Below the pieces are notes generated by a model. That model saw only the letters and a list, made by a program, of their open reading frames with translations. It did not search any database and was not told the origin of the DNA. A stretch of DNA of 64,000 nucleotides from Labrys wisconsinensis (GTDB lineage: Bacteria > Pseudomonadota > Alphaproteobacteria > Rhizobiales > Labraceae): positions 101,496 through 165,495 of the forward strand of contig NZ_JAUSVX010000019.1 in NCBI RefSeq assembly GCF_030814995.1. The letters are read 5' to 3'. The translations under genes and the position numbers were made by a program. The number at the start of each line of letters is the position of its first letter. Position 1 is the stretch's first letter. Below, in pieces: positions 16,725 to 24,789 of this stretch.

Positions 16725-16741
16725 AACATACTATTATAAGA
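16725..16741. promoter_or_regulatory. AT-rich operator candidate AACATACTATTATAAGA
   Basis: Shares TACTATTATAA with 13241-13257. Lies 80 bp before the binding-protein gene at 16644, in the short gap after the dehydratase stop at 16745. It splits the dehydratase/transketolase genes from the importer genes, suggesting a promoter for the importer here. Confidence 0.45.
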
Positions 16742-16744
16742 ATA

Positions 16745-17938
16745 TCAAGTTCCGTCGGCCGATCCCGCCTCCTCCTTGCCGTGCCGGGCGCCGAGCCGGC
16801 GCTCCCAGCCGTCCTCGTGCACGTTGAGATAGGCGTCGGGATCGTAGGGATGGGCGCGCGCAACCGCCTCGTCGAGCTCGAGGCCGAGGCCCGGCGCATC
16901 CGGCAGCGACAGATGGCCATTGGCCGGATCGATGCCGGGATGCCAGGTGACGAGGTCCTGCGTCCAGGGCTCGTTGAACGGGTCGAAATGCTCCTGGATC
17001 AGGAAGTTCGGGACGCAGGCGGCCAGCTGCAGGCACACCGCCGTCGCCACCGGGCCGCCGCTCTGGTGCGGCGCGATATAGCTGCCATGCGCCAGTGCCA
17101 GGTTCGCCACCGCCAGCGTGTTGCCGATGCCGCCGAGCGACATCGGCTCGGGCTGGAAGATGTTGACGCCGCCGCCCGCCGCCAGCGTGAAGAACTGGCC
17201 GACGGTGTCGTACATCTCGCCGGTGGCGACGCGGATCGGCGAGACGCGGGCGACGGCGTGCACCGTCTCCTGGCGGTCGCGGGTCGTCGGCTCCTCCCAC
17301 CAGTAGAGGTCGAGCGGCGCCAGGCGCCGGGCGGCGCGGATCGCCTCCGCCTCGGTGAAGCGGGCATGGACGTCGATCAGCAGCAGGATGCGCCGCGGCA
17401 ATTCGCGGCGCAGCGCCTGCAGGATCTCATGGGCGAGGTCGAGCTCGGCCTCGTCGATGAAGCCCTGCGCCGTGCCGAAGGGGTCGAGCTTCATCGCCCG
17501 GAAGCCCCTGGCGACCACGGCCTGCGCGGCGGCGACGAAGGCCTCCGGCGTGCGCTCGGTGCGATACCAGCCATTGGCGTAGCCGAGCACGCTGTCGCGC
17601 ACCCGCCCGCCGAGCAGCTGGTGGATCGGCACGCCGAGCGACTTGCCGAGGATGTCCCAGCAGGCGACCTCGATGGTGGCGATGGCGGTGCGGTGGATAT
17701 GGCCGCCGTCGAGCGAGACGCCGTCCAGCATCGTCTTGGCGAGGCGGGTGATCCGGCGCGGGTCCTCGCCGATGACGAAATGCTCGAGCTCGCGCACCGC
17801 GGCCTCGGTGGTGCGGATGAAGCCGTTCAGCGTGCCTTCGCCGAGGCCGGTGATGCCGGCATCGGTGTGCACCCGCACGAACAGCCAGTTCTTCCAGCCC
17901 GCGCCGACCGTGAAGGTCTCGATGCCGGTGATCCTCAT
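16745..17938 (-). CDS. Enolase-superfamily sugar-acid dehydratase (mandelate racemase/galactonate dehydratase group)
   Basis: Mg-dependent enzyme that removes water from an aldonic acid to give a 2-keto-3-deoxy acid. 397 residues with the N-terminal capping domain and TIM barrel. Metal ligands are visible as Asp in LLIDVHARF (about 212), Glu in WWEEPTT (about 238) and Glu in TGEMYD (about 264); the C-terminal catalytic His is in APHQSGGP (about 318). KLDPFG supplies a likely acid/base Lys. ATG at 17938 overlaps the transketolase stop (ATGA). Closest in pattern to D-galactonate/mannonate-type dehydratases, but exact substrate is unknown. Confidence 0.88.
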   Translation of the reverse strand: MRITGIETFTVGAGWKNWLFVRVHTDAGITGLGEGTLNGFIRTTEAAVRELEHFVIGEDPRRITRLAKTMLDGVSLDGGHIHRTAIATIEVACWDILGKSLGVPIHQLLGGRVRDSVLGYANGWYRTERTPEAFVAAAQAVVARGFRAMKLDPFGTAQGFIDEAELDLAHEILQALRRELPRRILLLIDVHARFTEAEAIRAARRLAPLDLYWWEEPTTRDRQETVHAVARVSPIRVATGEMYDTVGQFFTLAAGGGVNIFQPEPMSLGGIGNTLAVANLALAHGSYIAPHQSGGPVATAVCLQLAACVPNFLIQEHFDPFNEPWTQDLVTWHPGIDPANGHLSLPDAPGLGLELDEAVARAHPYDPDAYLNVHEDGWERRLGARHGKEEAGSADGT

Positions 17939-18915
17939 GCCCCGCCCCTCCCCTCGCCCGCGGCGACGATGTCGGCCGTGGTGATGGCGTAGCGCCGCTG
18001 CAGGGTCGGCACGGCGCCGCACTCGATGAAGCGGTCCGGCAGGCCGATCCGCGCCAGCGGGCGCACGAGGCCGGCGTCGAACAGCGCCTCGGCCACCTGG
18101 CTCGCCAGGCCGCCGCGCGCGACGTGGTTCTCCGCCGTCACCAGCCGGTCGACCGAAGCGGCGAAGCCGGCGACGGCCTCGGCATCGAAGGGCTTCAGCG
18201 TCGGCACGTGCAGCACGCCGGTGCGGATGCCTCGCGCCTCCAGCACCGCGGCGGCATCGAGCGCCCGCTCGGTCATGAAGCCGGTGGCGATCAGCCCGAC
18301 ATCGCCGCCGGCGCGCAGCCGCAGCGCCTTGCCGATCTCGAAGCGATGGCCGGGCTCGAAGACCACGGGCACCTTGCCGCGGAGCAGCCGCATGTAGACC
18401 GGGCCGTCGTGCTCGGCCGCCGCCCGCGTCGCCGCGGCGATCTCGGTGGCATCGCAAGGGTCGATCACGACGAGGCCCGGGATCATGCGCATCAGCGCCA
18501 GGTCCTCGATCGCCTGGTGCGTGCCGCCATAGCCGGTGGTGAGCCCGGGCAGGCCGGCGACGATCTTGACGTTCTGCCGGGCATGGGCCGCGGCGATGGC
18601 GACGAAGTCGTAGGCGCGGCGGCTGGCGAAGACGCCATAGGTGGTGGCGAAGGGCGTGAAGCCGGTGCGGGCGAGGCCGGCAGCCACCGCCACCAGGTTC
18701 TGCTCGGCCATGCCGACATTGAAGAAGCGCTGCGGGAAAGCGTCCCGGAACGGGTGGATGTCGGTGTATTTGCCGAGGTCCGCGGTCAGGCCGACAATGT
18801 CGGGCCGCTCGGCGCCGAGCGCCGCCAGGGCCTTGCCGAAGGGCGCCTCGACGGTCGGCCGGGCCCCCGCCGCCTCGTCCTGCCCCATCGCGAGCGTGCG
18901 CGCCGCCTCAGCCAT
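17935..18915 (-). CDS. Transketolase, C-terminal subunit
   Basis: Carries the pyrimidine-binding and C-terminal domains of a split transketolase (326 residues from ATG at 18915). GMAEQNLVAVAAGLA contains the Glu that activates thiamine diphosphate; PGLTTGYGGTHQAIEDLALMR is the usual Arg/His-rich substrate region. Pairs with the N-terminal subunit encoded just upstream, whose stop overlaps this start by 8 bp. Moves a two-carbon ketol unit between sugar phosphates. Split transketolases in catabolic clusters (for example those for apulose phosphate or sulfosugars) act on unusual ketose phosphates, so a special substrate is possible. Confidence 0.9.
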   Translation of the reverse strand: MAEAARTLAMGQDEAAGARPTVEAPFGKALAALGAERPDIVGLTADLGKYTDIHPFRDAFPQRFFNVGMAEQNLVAVAAGLARTGFTPFATTYGVFASRRAYDFVAIAAAHARQNVKIVAGLPGLTTGYGGTHQAIEDLALMRMIPGLVVIDPCDATEIAAATRAAAEHDGPVYMRLLRGKVPVVFEPGHRFEIGKALRLRAGGDVGLIATGFMTERALDAAAVLEARGIRTGVLHVPTLKPFDAEAVAGFAASVDRLVTAENHVARGGLASQVAEALFDAGLVRPLARIGLPDRFIECGAVPTLQRRYAITTADIVAAGEGRGGA

Positions 18916-19762
18916 GCCTGCTCTCCGCCTCACGCTCGAGCTCTTCGCGCAGCGCCTGCCATTCGCCGGGCTCGACGCGGACGAAATGCGCCTTCTCGCG
19001 CCGTTCCAGCGTCGGCACGCCCTTGCCCGGGCGGGTGCGCAGCACGATGGCGTGCGGCTGGCCCGCCTCGGTGCGGGCCTGCGCCAGGGCGTCGAGGACC
19101 GCGGGAAGATCGTTGCCGTCGATCTCCTGCGTGGCGAAGCCGAAAGCCTGCCATTTCTGCGCCACCGGCTCCATGTCGAGCACCACCGGCCCGTCGGCCT
19201 GGATGCCGTTGCAGTCGACGAGGGCGACCAGGGTGTCGAGCCGGAAATGCGCGGCCGCCATCGCCGCCTCCCAGGTCGAGCCCTCCTGCATCTCCCCGTC
19301 CGACAATTCGACGAACACGCGTGCGCCCGAGCCCGCGGTCCTCAGACCCAGCGCCATGCCGACGCCCTGCCCGAGGCCATGGCCGAGCGAGCCGCCGATG
19401 ATCTCGACGCCCGGCGTGGTGTCGAGGGTCGACATGTCGAGGCGGCTGTCGTCGGCGCCGTAGGTCGGCAGCTCGGCGAGGGGAATGACGCCGGCCTCGG
19501 CCAGCGCCGCCCAGAGCGCGATGGAATAGTGCCCGGTCGAGAGCAGGAAGCGGTCGCGCTCGGGCGCGGCGAGGTCGGCGGGATCGAAGCGCAGCTCGTG
19601 GAAATAGAGCGCGGCCAGGACATCGGCGATGCCGAGCCCCTGGCCGACATAGCCCTGTCCCGGCCCTTCGGCCATCAGCAGCATGTGACGGCGCATGCTG
19701 GTGGCATGGGCGCGAATGCGGGCCAGGTCGGGCTCGGCGGGCGGATGGTTGCGCAGCGCCAT
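18908..19762 (-). CDS. Transketolase, N-terminal subunit
   Basis: Binds the diphosphate of thiamine diphosphate (284 residues). STGHYSIALWAAL, GGSLGHGLGQGVGMALG and the cofactor motif LSDGEMQEGSTWEAA ending in VDCNG are present; the first Gly of the usual GDGE is Ser. ATG at 19762 matches the normal N-terminus of the family; an alternative start at 19852 would run through two strong inverted repeats. The ribosome site is weak (GGAACACTAGCC), and the repeat at 19782-19800 lies 19 bp upstream, so translation or transcription may be controlled there. Confidence 0.88.
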   Translation of the reverse strand: MALRNHPPAEPDLARIRAHATSMRRHMLLMAEGPGQGYVGQGLGIADVLAALYFHELRFDPADLAAPERDRFLLSTGHYSIALWAALAEAGVIPLAELPTYGADDSRLDMSTLDTTPGVEIIGGSLGHGLGQGVGMALGLRTAGSGARVFVELSDGEMQEGSTWEAAMAAAHFRLDTLVALVDCNGIQADGPVVLDMEPVAQKWQAFGFATQEIDGNDLPAVLDALAQARTEAGQPHAIVLRTRPGKGVPTLERREKAHFVRVEPGEWQALREELEREAESRHG

Positions 19763-19781
19763 GGCTAGTGTTCCGACTCCA

Positions 19782-19800
19782 ACGGTTCGTTCCGAACCGT
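19782..19800. promoter_or_regulatory. 19 bp inverted repeat before the transketolase genes
   Basis: ACGGTTCG-TTC-CGAACCGT, perfect 8 bp arms with a 3-base spacer, 19 bp before the transketolase start codon. Could be a repressor operator or an mRNA hairpin near a weak ribosome site. Confidence 0.5.
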
Positions 19801-19831
19801 CAGCCCGGAACATTCGCTGTTTCAATGCTTT

Positions 19832-19883
19832 GTGTTGTGCTTCCGACACCATGGTCAGGAACCAAGCGTCGGAGGCACAACAC
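19832..19883 (-). other. Long intercistronic hairpin after the SDR gene
   Basis: Arms 19832-19847 (GTGTTGTGCTTCCGAC) and 19868-19883 match at 15 of 16 positions with a 20-base loop; one arm touches the stop codon of the SDR gene. No T-run follows on the minus strand, so it is not a standard Rho-independent terminator. It may reduce or stabilise expression between the SDR and transketolase genes. Confidence 0.6.
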
Positions 19884-20674
19884 TAGTCTCTGTCGAGGCC
19901 GCCGCTGGCGTTGAGCCGCTCGGCGGTGATGTAGGGCGGCGCGTCGAGGGCGAGCCACAGCACGGCGGCGGAGACCTCGGCGATCTCGGCGCGCCGCCCG
20001 AGCGGCACGCGCCGGGTGCGCTCGGCGAGGAAGACCTCCACATCCGCCCGGCCCTCGATGCGCGCGAGGACGGCTTCGGTGGCGCGCTGCATCTGCGTGT
20101 CCATCATCCCCGGCGCGACGCTGTTCACCAGGACGCCGGAGGGCGCGAGCGCCACCGCCGCGGCGCGGGTGATGGAATCGACCGCCGCCTTGCTGGCGGC
20201 ATAGGCGGCGTAGTTCGGCAGCGCCATGCGCGAGGCGGGCGAGGTGATGTTGACGATGCGCCCGCCGCCCTGCGCCGCCATGGTCCGGCCGGCCGCGGCG
20301 GTCAGGAGCGCCAGGGCCTTGACGTTGATCGCCAGCGTCCGGTCCCAGAGGGCCTCATTCATGTCGAGGAAGGCCTCGATGCCGCCATAGCCGGCATTGT
20401 TGACCAGGATGTCGAGCCCGCCCCAGGCCTCGGTCACCGCGGCGACGGTGCGCGTCGGCGCGCCGGGCGCGGTGAGGTCGCCGGCCAGCGGCAGCAGCGC
20501 CACGCCGGCGCTGCGGCAGAGGGCGAGGGTCTCCTCCACCCCCGCCGCGTCGAGGTCGGTCGCGGCAACGTCGACGCCCCGTCCGGCGAGGTCGAGGGCG
20601 ATCTGGCGGCCGAGGCCGCCGCCGGCGCCCGTCACCAGGGCGCGCTTGCGCCAGATATCACTGTCCTTGGGCAT
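19883..20674 (-). CDS. SDR family oxidoreductase
   Basis: NAD(P)-dependent sugar or polyol dehydrogenase, 263 residues from ATG at 20674 (GGAA seven bases upstream; alternative ATG at 20686 has no site). Motifs: VTGAGGGLGRQ (about 14-24), LVNNAGYGG (about 88), NITSPAS with Ser (about 138), AYAASKAAV with Tyr and Lys (about 152-156). The operator ATGGTAACGTTACCAT lies 23 bp upstream, so this is probably the first gene of the unit SDR, transketolase N, transketolase C, dehydratase. Confidence 0.9.
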   Translation of the reverse strand: MPKDSDIWRKRALVTGAGGGLGRQIALDLAGRGVDVAATDLDAAGVEETLALCRSAGVALLPLAGDLTAPGAPTRTVAAVTEAWGGLDILVNNAGYGGIEAFLDMNEALWDRTLAINVKALALLTAAAGRTMAAQGGGRIVNITSPASRMALPNYAAYAASKAAVDSITRAAAVALAPSGVLVNSVAPGMMDTQMQRATEAVLARIEGRADVEVFLAERTRRVPLGRRAEIAEVSAAVLWLALDAPPYITAERLNASGGLDRD

Positions 20675-20697
20675 GGCTTTTTCCATTGTTATTGCCC

Positions 20698-20713
20698 ATG
20701 GTAACGTTACCAT
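20698..20713. promoter_or_regulatory. Palindromic operator ATGGTAACGTTACCAT
   Basis: Perfect 16 bp palindrome 23 bp before the SDR gene (20674, minus strand). Its inner 14 bp is identical to 2038-2051, before another sugar-binding protein gene. Position over or next to a promoter fits repression by a LacI-type protein. Confidence 0.7.
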
Positions 20714-20755
20714 ATGGATAGCGTCAAGAGCGGATGGGAGGAGGTCGGATCGATC

Positions 20756-21538
20756 TCAGCCGGCGCCCTCGCGATAGCGCTGCCAGTCGCGGTGCTGCGC
20801 CTCGGCCGCCGTGCGGAAATAGAAGATCTCGCTGCCCGCGGCGACGAGGAGGAAGCCATCGTCGAACACCTGCTGCCAGGTCTTGCCACGGCGCGGCACG
20901 GAGGCGAGCGGCTTGCCGGTCGGGCGCACCGCCGCCACGCATTCGGCGATCAGCGCCTCCACTTCCGGCGCATTGGTCTGCCCCGGCAGGCCGACGCTGC
21001 CGGAAAGGTCGGTCGGGCCGATGAACACCACGTCGACGCCGTCGACCTCGGCGATGGCGCGGGCGTTGCGCACGCCCAGCACCGTCTCGATCTGCACCAT
21101 GATCAGCAGCTCGTCATGGGCGCGCTCCAGATAATCCCTGGCGACGCCGTAGCCGCTGGCGCGGGTGGCGTCCCAGGCATTGCCGCGCTTGCCCGCCGGC
21201 GGGAAGCGGCAGGCGTCGACGATCTCCCTGGCCTGCTCGGCGGTCTCGACCATCGGCACCAGCAGCCCCTCCGCGCCGGCATCGGCGATGCGGCGCAGAT
21301 AGATCGGCTCGGAGGACGGCACGCGGATCACGGCCGTGGCGTCGGTGACCGCGGCGGCGCGCATCATCGCCATCGCCGCCTGCACGTCGCCCGGCCCGTG
21401 CTCCTGGTCCATGATGAAGAAATCGAAGCCGACGAGCGCCGTGATCTCGGCGAAGGTCGGGTCGGCGCTCTGCAGCCACATGCCGAACGACTTGCGGCCG
21501 GCCTTGAGATTGGCCTTGAGACGGTTCTGGCGGATCAT
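20756..21538 (-). CDS. HpcH/HpaI-family aldolase
   Basis: Divalent-metal class II aldolase that cleaves a 2-keto-3-deoxy acid into pyruvate and an aldehyde. 260 residues, TIM barrel. The catalytic His is in DQEHGPGD (about 46), Arg in VIRVPSSEP, metal ligands Glu in MVQIET (about 149) and Asp in FIGPTDLSGS (about 175). Start overlaps the stop of the dehydrogenase gene upstream (ATGA) with GAGG before it. Together with the enolase-type dehydratase at 22650 it gives the two-step route dehydration then cleavage used for aldonic acids. Confidence 0.9.
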   Translation of the reverse strand: MIRQNRLKANLKAGRKSFGMWLQSADPTFAEITALVGFDFFIMDQEHGPGDVQAAMAMMRAAAVTDATAVIRVPSSEPIYLRRIADAGAEGLLVPMVETAEQAREIVDACRFPPAGKRGNAWDATRASGYGVARDYLERAHDELLIMVQIETVLGVRNARAIAEVDGVDVVFIGPTDLSGSVGLPGQTNAPEVEALIAECVAAVRPTGKPLASVPRRGKTWQQVFDDGFLLVAAGSEIFYFRTAAEAQHRDWQRYREGAG

Positions 21539-22647
21539 GACGGACCTCGGCTCGGATGGGAGGTTGATGTGCCGGCAAAGCGTGCGAGCTTGGCGAGGAA
21601 GCCCGGGCGTTCGAGCACGGCCGGGTTGACGACGTCGTCGGGCACCAGGCCCCGCGCCGCCCGGATCATGCCGTGCGCCATCGTCTCCATGGTCAGGCGG
21701 GCGGCATCGCGGGTCGAGGGCAGCCAGTGCGGCGTCAGGATGACGTTGTCGAGCCCGAGCAGCGGATCGTCCGTCGGCAGGGGCTCGTGCTCGAACACGT
21801 CGAGGCCGGCGCCGGCGAACCAGCGCTCGCGCAAGGCCTGCACCAGCGCCGCCTGGTCGACGATCTCGCCGCGGGCGACATTGACGAGATAGGCGGTCGG
21901 CTTCATCAGCCGCAGCTGCGCCGCGCCGATCGAGCCGCGGGTGCGCTCGTCGAGCCGGACATGCAGGCTGACGATGTCGGCCTGGCGAAACACCTCGTCC
22001 AGGCTGTCGACCAGGGTCACGCCGAGGCGCGCGGCATCCGCCGCGGCCGCGCGCGGCGAATAGGCGACGAGCCGCATGCCCCAGGGCTGGGCGAGGCGGG
22101 CGAGCTCGCGCCCGCTGGCGCCGAGGCCGATGATGCCGAGCGTCTTGCCGGGCAGGTCCACGCCCATGACGCTGGGCTGCAGGTCCCAGCGCCCGGAGCG
22201 CACGAGCCGCTCCTGGCCGGGCAGGCGCTTGGCCAGCGCCAGCATCAGCAGGAAGGCGGACGACGCCGTGGCATGGGTGAGCGTATCCGGCGCGTTGAAC
22301 ACCGCGACGTCGGCGGCCGTGCAGGCCGCGAGGTCGATCTTGTCGGTGCCGGCGCCGGCGCGGCCGATGACCGTGAGCCGCTCCGCCCCGGCGGCGAAGG
22401 CGTCGGCCTTCACCCAGGGCCGGAACACCACGATCGCGTCGGCCCGGGCGACGTCCGCGGCCGTCACCTCCAGCGAATAGAGGCGGTCGAGATAGGTCGC
22501 ATCCCCCGGCGGCGGCGCCTGGTCGCGCAGGAAGTCGACGGCGATGGCGGGGTGGGCCTCGTAGCAGTCGAGCGCGATGTCGGGGACGGCGAGCGCGCCG
22601 TCCGGGCCGAGATAGTCGCCGGTGTAGAACAGCGAGAAGCGTGCCAT
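21535..22647 (-). CDS. D-2-hydroxyacid dehydrogenase family protein
   Basis: NAD(P)-dependent dehydrogenase of the phosphoglycerate dehydrogenase type, 370 residues from ATG at 22647. Rossmann motif GIIGLGASGRELARL (about 165-179), catalytic Arg in NVARGEIVD, Glu in DVFEHEPLP and His in LTPHWLPST. The N-terminal substrate-binding half (YTGDYLGPDGA...) is longer than usual. Lies between the dehydratase (2 bp upstream) and aldolase (overlap), so probably handles a keto acid or hydroxyacid intermediate of that pathway. Confidence 0.88.
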   Translation of the reverse strand: MARFSLFYTGDYLGPDGALAVPDIALDCYEAHPAIAVDFLRDQAPPPGDATYLDRLYSLEVTAADVARADAIVVFRPWVKADAFAAGAERLTVIGRAGAGTDKIDLAACTAADVAVFNAPDTLTHATASSAFLLMLALAKRLPGQERLVRSGRWDLQPSVMGVDLPGKTLGIIGLGASGRELARLAQPWGMRLVAYSPRAAAADAARLGVTLVDSLDEVFRQADIVSLHVRLDERTRGSIGAAQLRLMKPTAYLVNVARGEIVDQAALVQALRERWFAGAGLDVFEHEPLPTDDPLLGLDNVILTPHWLPSTRDAARLTMETMAHGMIRAARGLVPDDVVNPAVLERPGFLAKLARFAGTSTSHPSRGPS

Positions 22648-22649
22648 CC

Positions 22650-23918
22650 CTACCACCGCTTCAGCGTGTCTTCGGTCGAGACCTCGATCCGCGCCTCGGG
22701 CCGGGCGAGGATGTCCTCGCGCAGGCGGGTGCCGAGCCCGGGCCGGTCCGGCAGATGCAGGTGGCCCTCCCGCACCTCGATCCGGTCGGTCACCACCTCG
22801 TCGTACCAGCCGTCGATATAGCCGCGCACCGTCTCCATGATCAGCCCGTTGGGAATGTGCAGCATCAGGTGCGTCGCCGCCCACAGCGCCACCGGGCCGA
22901 TGGTGTCGTGGCAGGTGATGGGCAGGAAATAGGTGTCGGCCATCGCCGCGATCTTGCGGCCCTCGGTGAGGCCGCCGCCCCAGGACAGGTCGGGCATGAC
23001 GATGTCGGTCGCGCCGCGCTCGATCCAGGGCCGGAAGCCGAAGCGGGTGAAGACGCGCTCGCTCTGGCAGAGCGGGATGCGGGTCTCGCGCTTGAGGCGG
23101 ACGAAGCTCTCGACATTGTCCGGCGGCATGATCTCCTCCAGCCACAGGATGTCGAGCGGCTCCAGCGCCCGGGCGATGCGCGTCGCCGTGGCGAGGTCCC
23201 AGCGGGCATGGCCCTCGATGGCGATCGCCATCCGCTCGCCCACGGCGCGGCGGATATCTTCCACGATGGCGAGGCCCGCCTTGAGCTCGTCCCCGCCGAT
23301 GCCGTGGCCGCGCGGGCCGGCCGCGGTCTGCGCTCCCCACATCACCATCGGCTTGCGCGTGTCGACCGGGCCGGACAGGGTCGGCCCGAACTGGTCGAAC
23401 GGCCAGATCTTCATGGCGGTGATGCCCTGCGCCAGCAGGCTCTCGGCGAGCTCGCCGGCCCGGCCGCCGAGCCAGGCGTCGAGATCGTCGTAGCGCCCGT
23501 GCCCGACGCAGGTGTTGTAGATGCCGATGCGGTCGCGGCTGCGCCCGCCCAGCATGGCGTAGATCGGCAGGCCGGCGTTCTGGCCGGCGAGATCCCACAG
23601 CGCCACGTCGATCGCCGAGATCGCCCGCATCTCCGCGCCGTAGGCGCCACAGAAATTGACCAGGGCGAACATGTTCGACCAGTGGTTCTCGATGTCGCGC
23701 GCATCCCGCCCGATCAGCAGCGGCGCGAACACGTCGTGGATGACCGCGGCGACGGCGCGCGGCAGGTAATAGGTCTCGCCGAGGCCGATCAGCCCGCTGT
23801 CGGTGTGGATGCGCACCCACAGATTGTTCGGCAGGGCCTGCCGGCCTGCGCCGCGCCTGGCCCATTCCGCCTGCGGCAACGCCTCGAACCAGACCGTCTC
23901 GACCTTGGTGATCCGCAT
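22650..23918 (-). CDS. Enolase-superfamily sugar-acid dehydratase (second copy)
   Basis: Mg-dependent dehydratase, 422 residues. Ligands: Glu in AIEGHARWD (about 245), Glu in LWLEEIMPPD (about 272), Glu in CQSERVF (about 297); catalytic His in PITCHDTIGP (about 347). Begins with MRITKVETVWFEALP and is about 25 residues longer than the copy at 16745. ATG at 23918 has GAGGAGG upstream and follows the permease stop by 10 bp. It would act on the sugar acid imported by the transporter directly upstream. Confidence 0.88.
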   Translation of the reverse strand: MRITKVETVWFEALPQAEWARRGAGRQALPNNLWVRIHTDSGLIGLGETYYLPRAVAAVIHDVFAPLLIGRDARDIENHWSNMFALVNFCGAYGAEMRAISAIDVALWDLAGQNAGLPIYAMLGGRSRDRIGIYNTCVGHGRYDDLDAWLGGRAGELAESLLAQGITAMKIWPFDQFGPTLSGPVDTRKPMVMWGAQTAAGPRGHGIGGDELKAGLAIVEDIRRAVGERMAIAIEGHARWDLATATRIARALEPLDILWLEEIMPPDNVESFVRLKRETRIPLCQSERVFTRFGFRPWIERGATDIVMPDLSWGGGLTEGRKIAAMADTYFLPITCHDTIGPVALWAATHLMLHIPNGLIMETVRGYIDGWYDEVVTDRIEVREGHLHLPDRPGLGTRLREDILARPEARIEVSTEDTLKRW

Positions 23919-23928
23919 CCCTGCCTCC

Positions 23929-24789
23929 TCAACCCTTGACCGCGCCGGCGGTGAGGCCGCGCAGGAGATGGCGCTGGATCGCCATGTAGAAGGCGACCGG
24001 CAGCACCGAGAACGTCACGCCCGCCGCCATCAGCACGAAGAGCGGCGTATCGAGCTGGGTCATCAGCGTCGCGAGGCCGAGCGAGGCGGTGTAGAGCTCG
24101 TTGCGGGTGATCAGCGTCGAGGCGAAGAGGTATTCGTTCCAGCTGGCGAAGAAGGCGATGACGCTGACGGCGACCAGGCCCGGCCGCGTCAGCGGCAGCA
24201 GCACCAGCCACAGCGCCGTCCAGCGGTTGCAGCCGTCGATCAGCGCCGCCTCGACCAGCTCGCGCGGCACGGCGTCGAAGGACGCCTTCAGCACCCAGGC
24301 GCACAGCGGCACCACGAAGGCGGTGTGCAGCAGCGCCAGCGCCCAGAGGCTGTCGGTCCAGCCGAGGCTGCGATAGAGCGCCAGCACCGGCGCCACAACC
24401 ACCGCGGCCGGCATGATCTGGGTGAAGAGAAGCAGCAGGCCGAAGGCCGAGCGCCCCCTCCAGGCGAGGCGCGACAGCGCATAGGCGGCGGGGATGACCA
24501 GCACCAGCGTGGCGAGCACCGTCAGGCTCGCCACCAGGGTCGACAGCGCCAGCCAGCGCGCGATCGGCTTGTCCGAGAAGAGCTGGACATAGGCCGAGAC
24601 GTCCAGCCCGTGCGGCAGCAGGGGCGGCGGGAAGGACAGCGACTCGCTCGACGAGCGCAGCGAGGACAGCACCATCCAGTAGACCGGGAAGAACACGATC
24701 GCCGAGACCAGCACGATGGCAAGGCCCCGCAGCGCGGCCTCGATCGGGAAGACGCGGCGGGCGGAGCGTCCCGGGGCGGCCGCGGTCAT
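23929..24789 (-). CDS. Carbohydrate ABC permease, MalG/CUT1 type
   Basis: Inner-membrane subunit, 286 residues, about six helices, with the EAA loop VEAALIDGCNRWTALWLVLLP. Start overlaps the stop of the partner permease (ATGA). Forms the heterodimeric channel with the product of 24786-25637. No ATPase gene is found in this operon, so it probably shares a promiscuous MsmK/UgpC-like ATPase from elsewhere. Confidence 0.92.
   Translation of the reverse strand: MTAAAPGRSARRVFPIEAALRGLAIVLVSAIVFFPVYWMVLSSLRSSSESLSFPPPLLPHGLDVSAYVQLFSDKPIARWLALSTLVASLTVLATLVLVIPAAYALSRLAWRGRSAFGLLLLFTQIMPAAVVVAPVLALYRSLGWTDSLWALALLHTAFVVPLCAWVLKASFDAVPRELVEAALIDGCNRWTALWLVLLPLTRPGLVAVSVIAFFASWNEYLFASTLITRNELYTASLGLATLMTQLDTPLFVLMAAGVTFSVLPVAFYMAIQRHLLRGLTAGAVKG

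Noticed and set aside
19763..19852. Longer transketolase N-subunit starting at 19852
   Set aside because: It would read through two inverted repeats, has no ribosome site and adds residues not seen at the usual N-terminus of the family.
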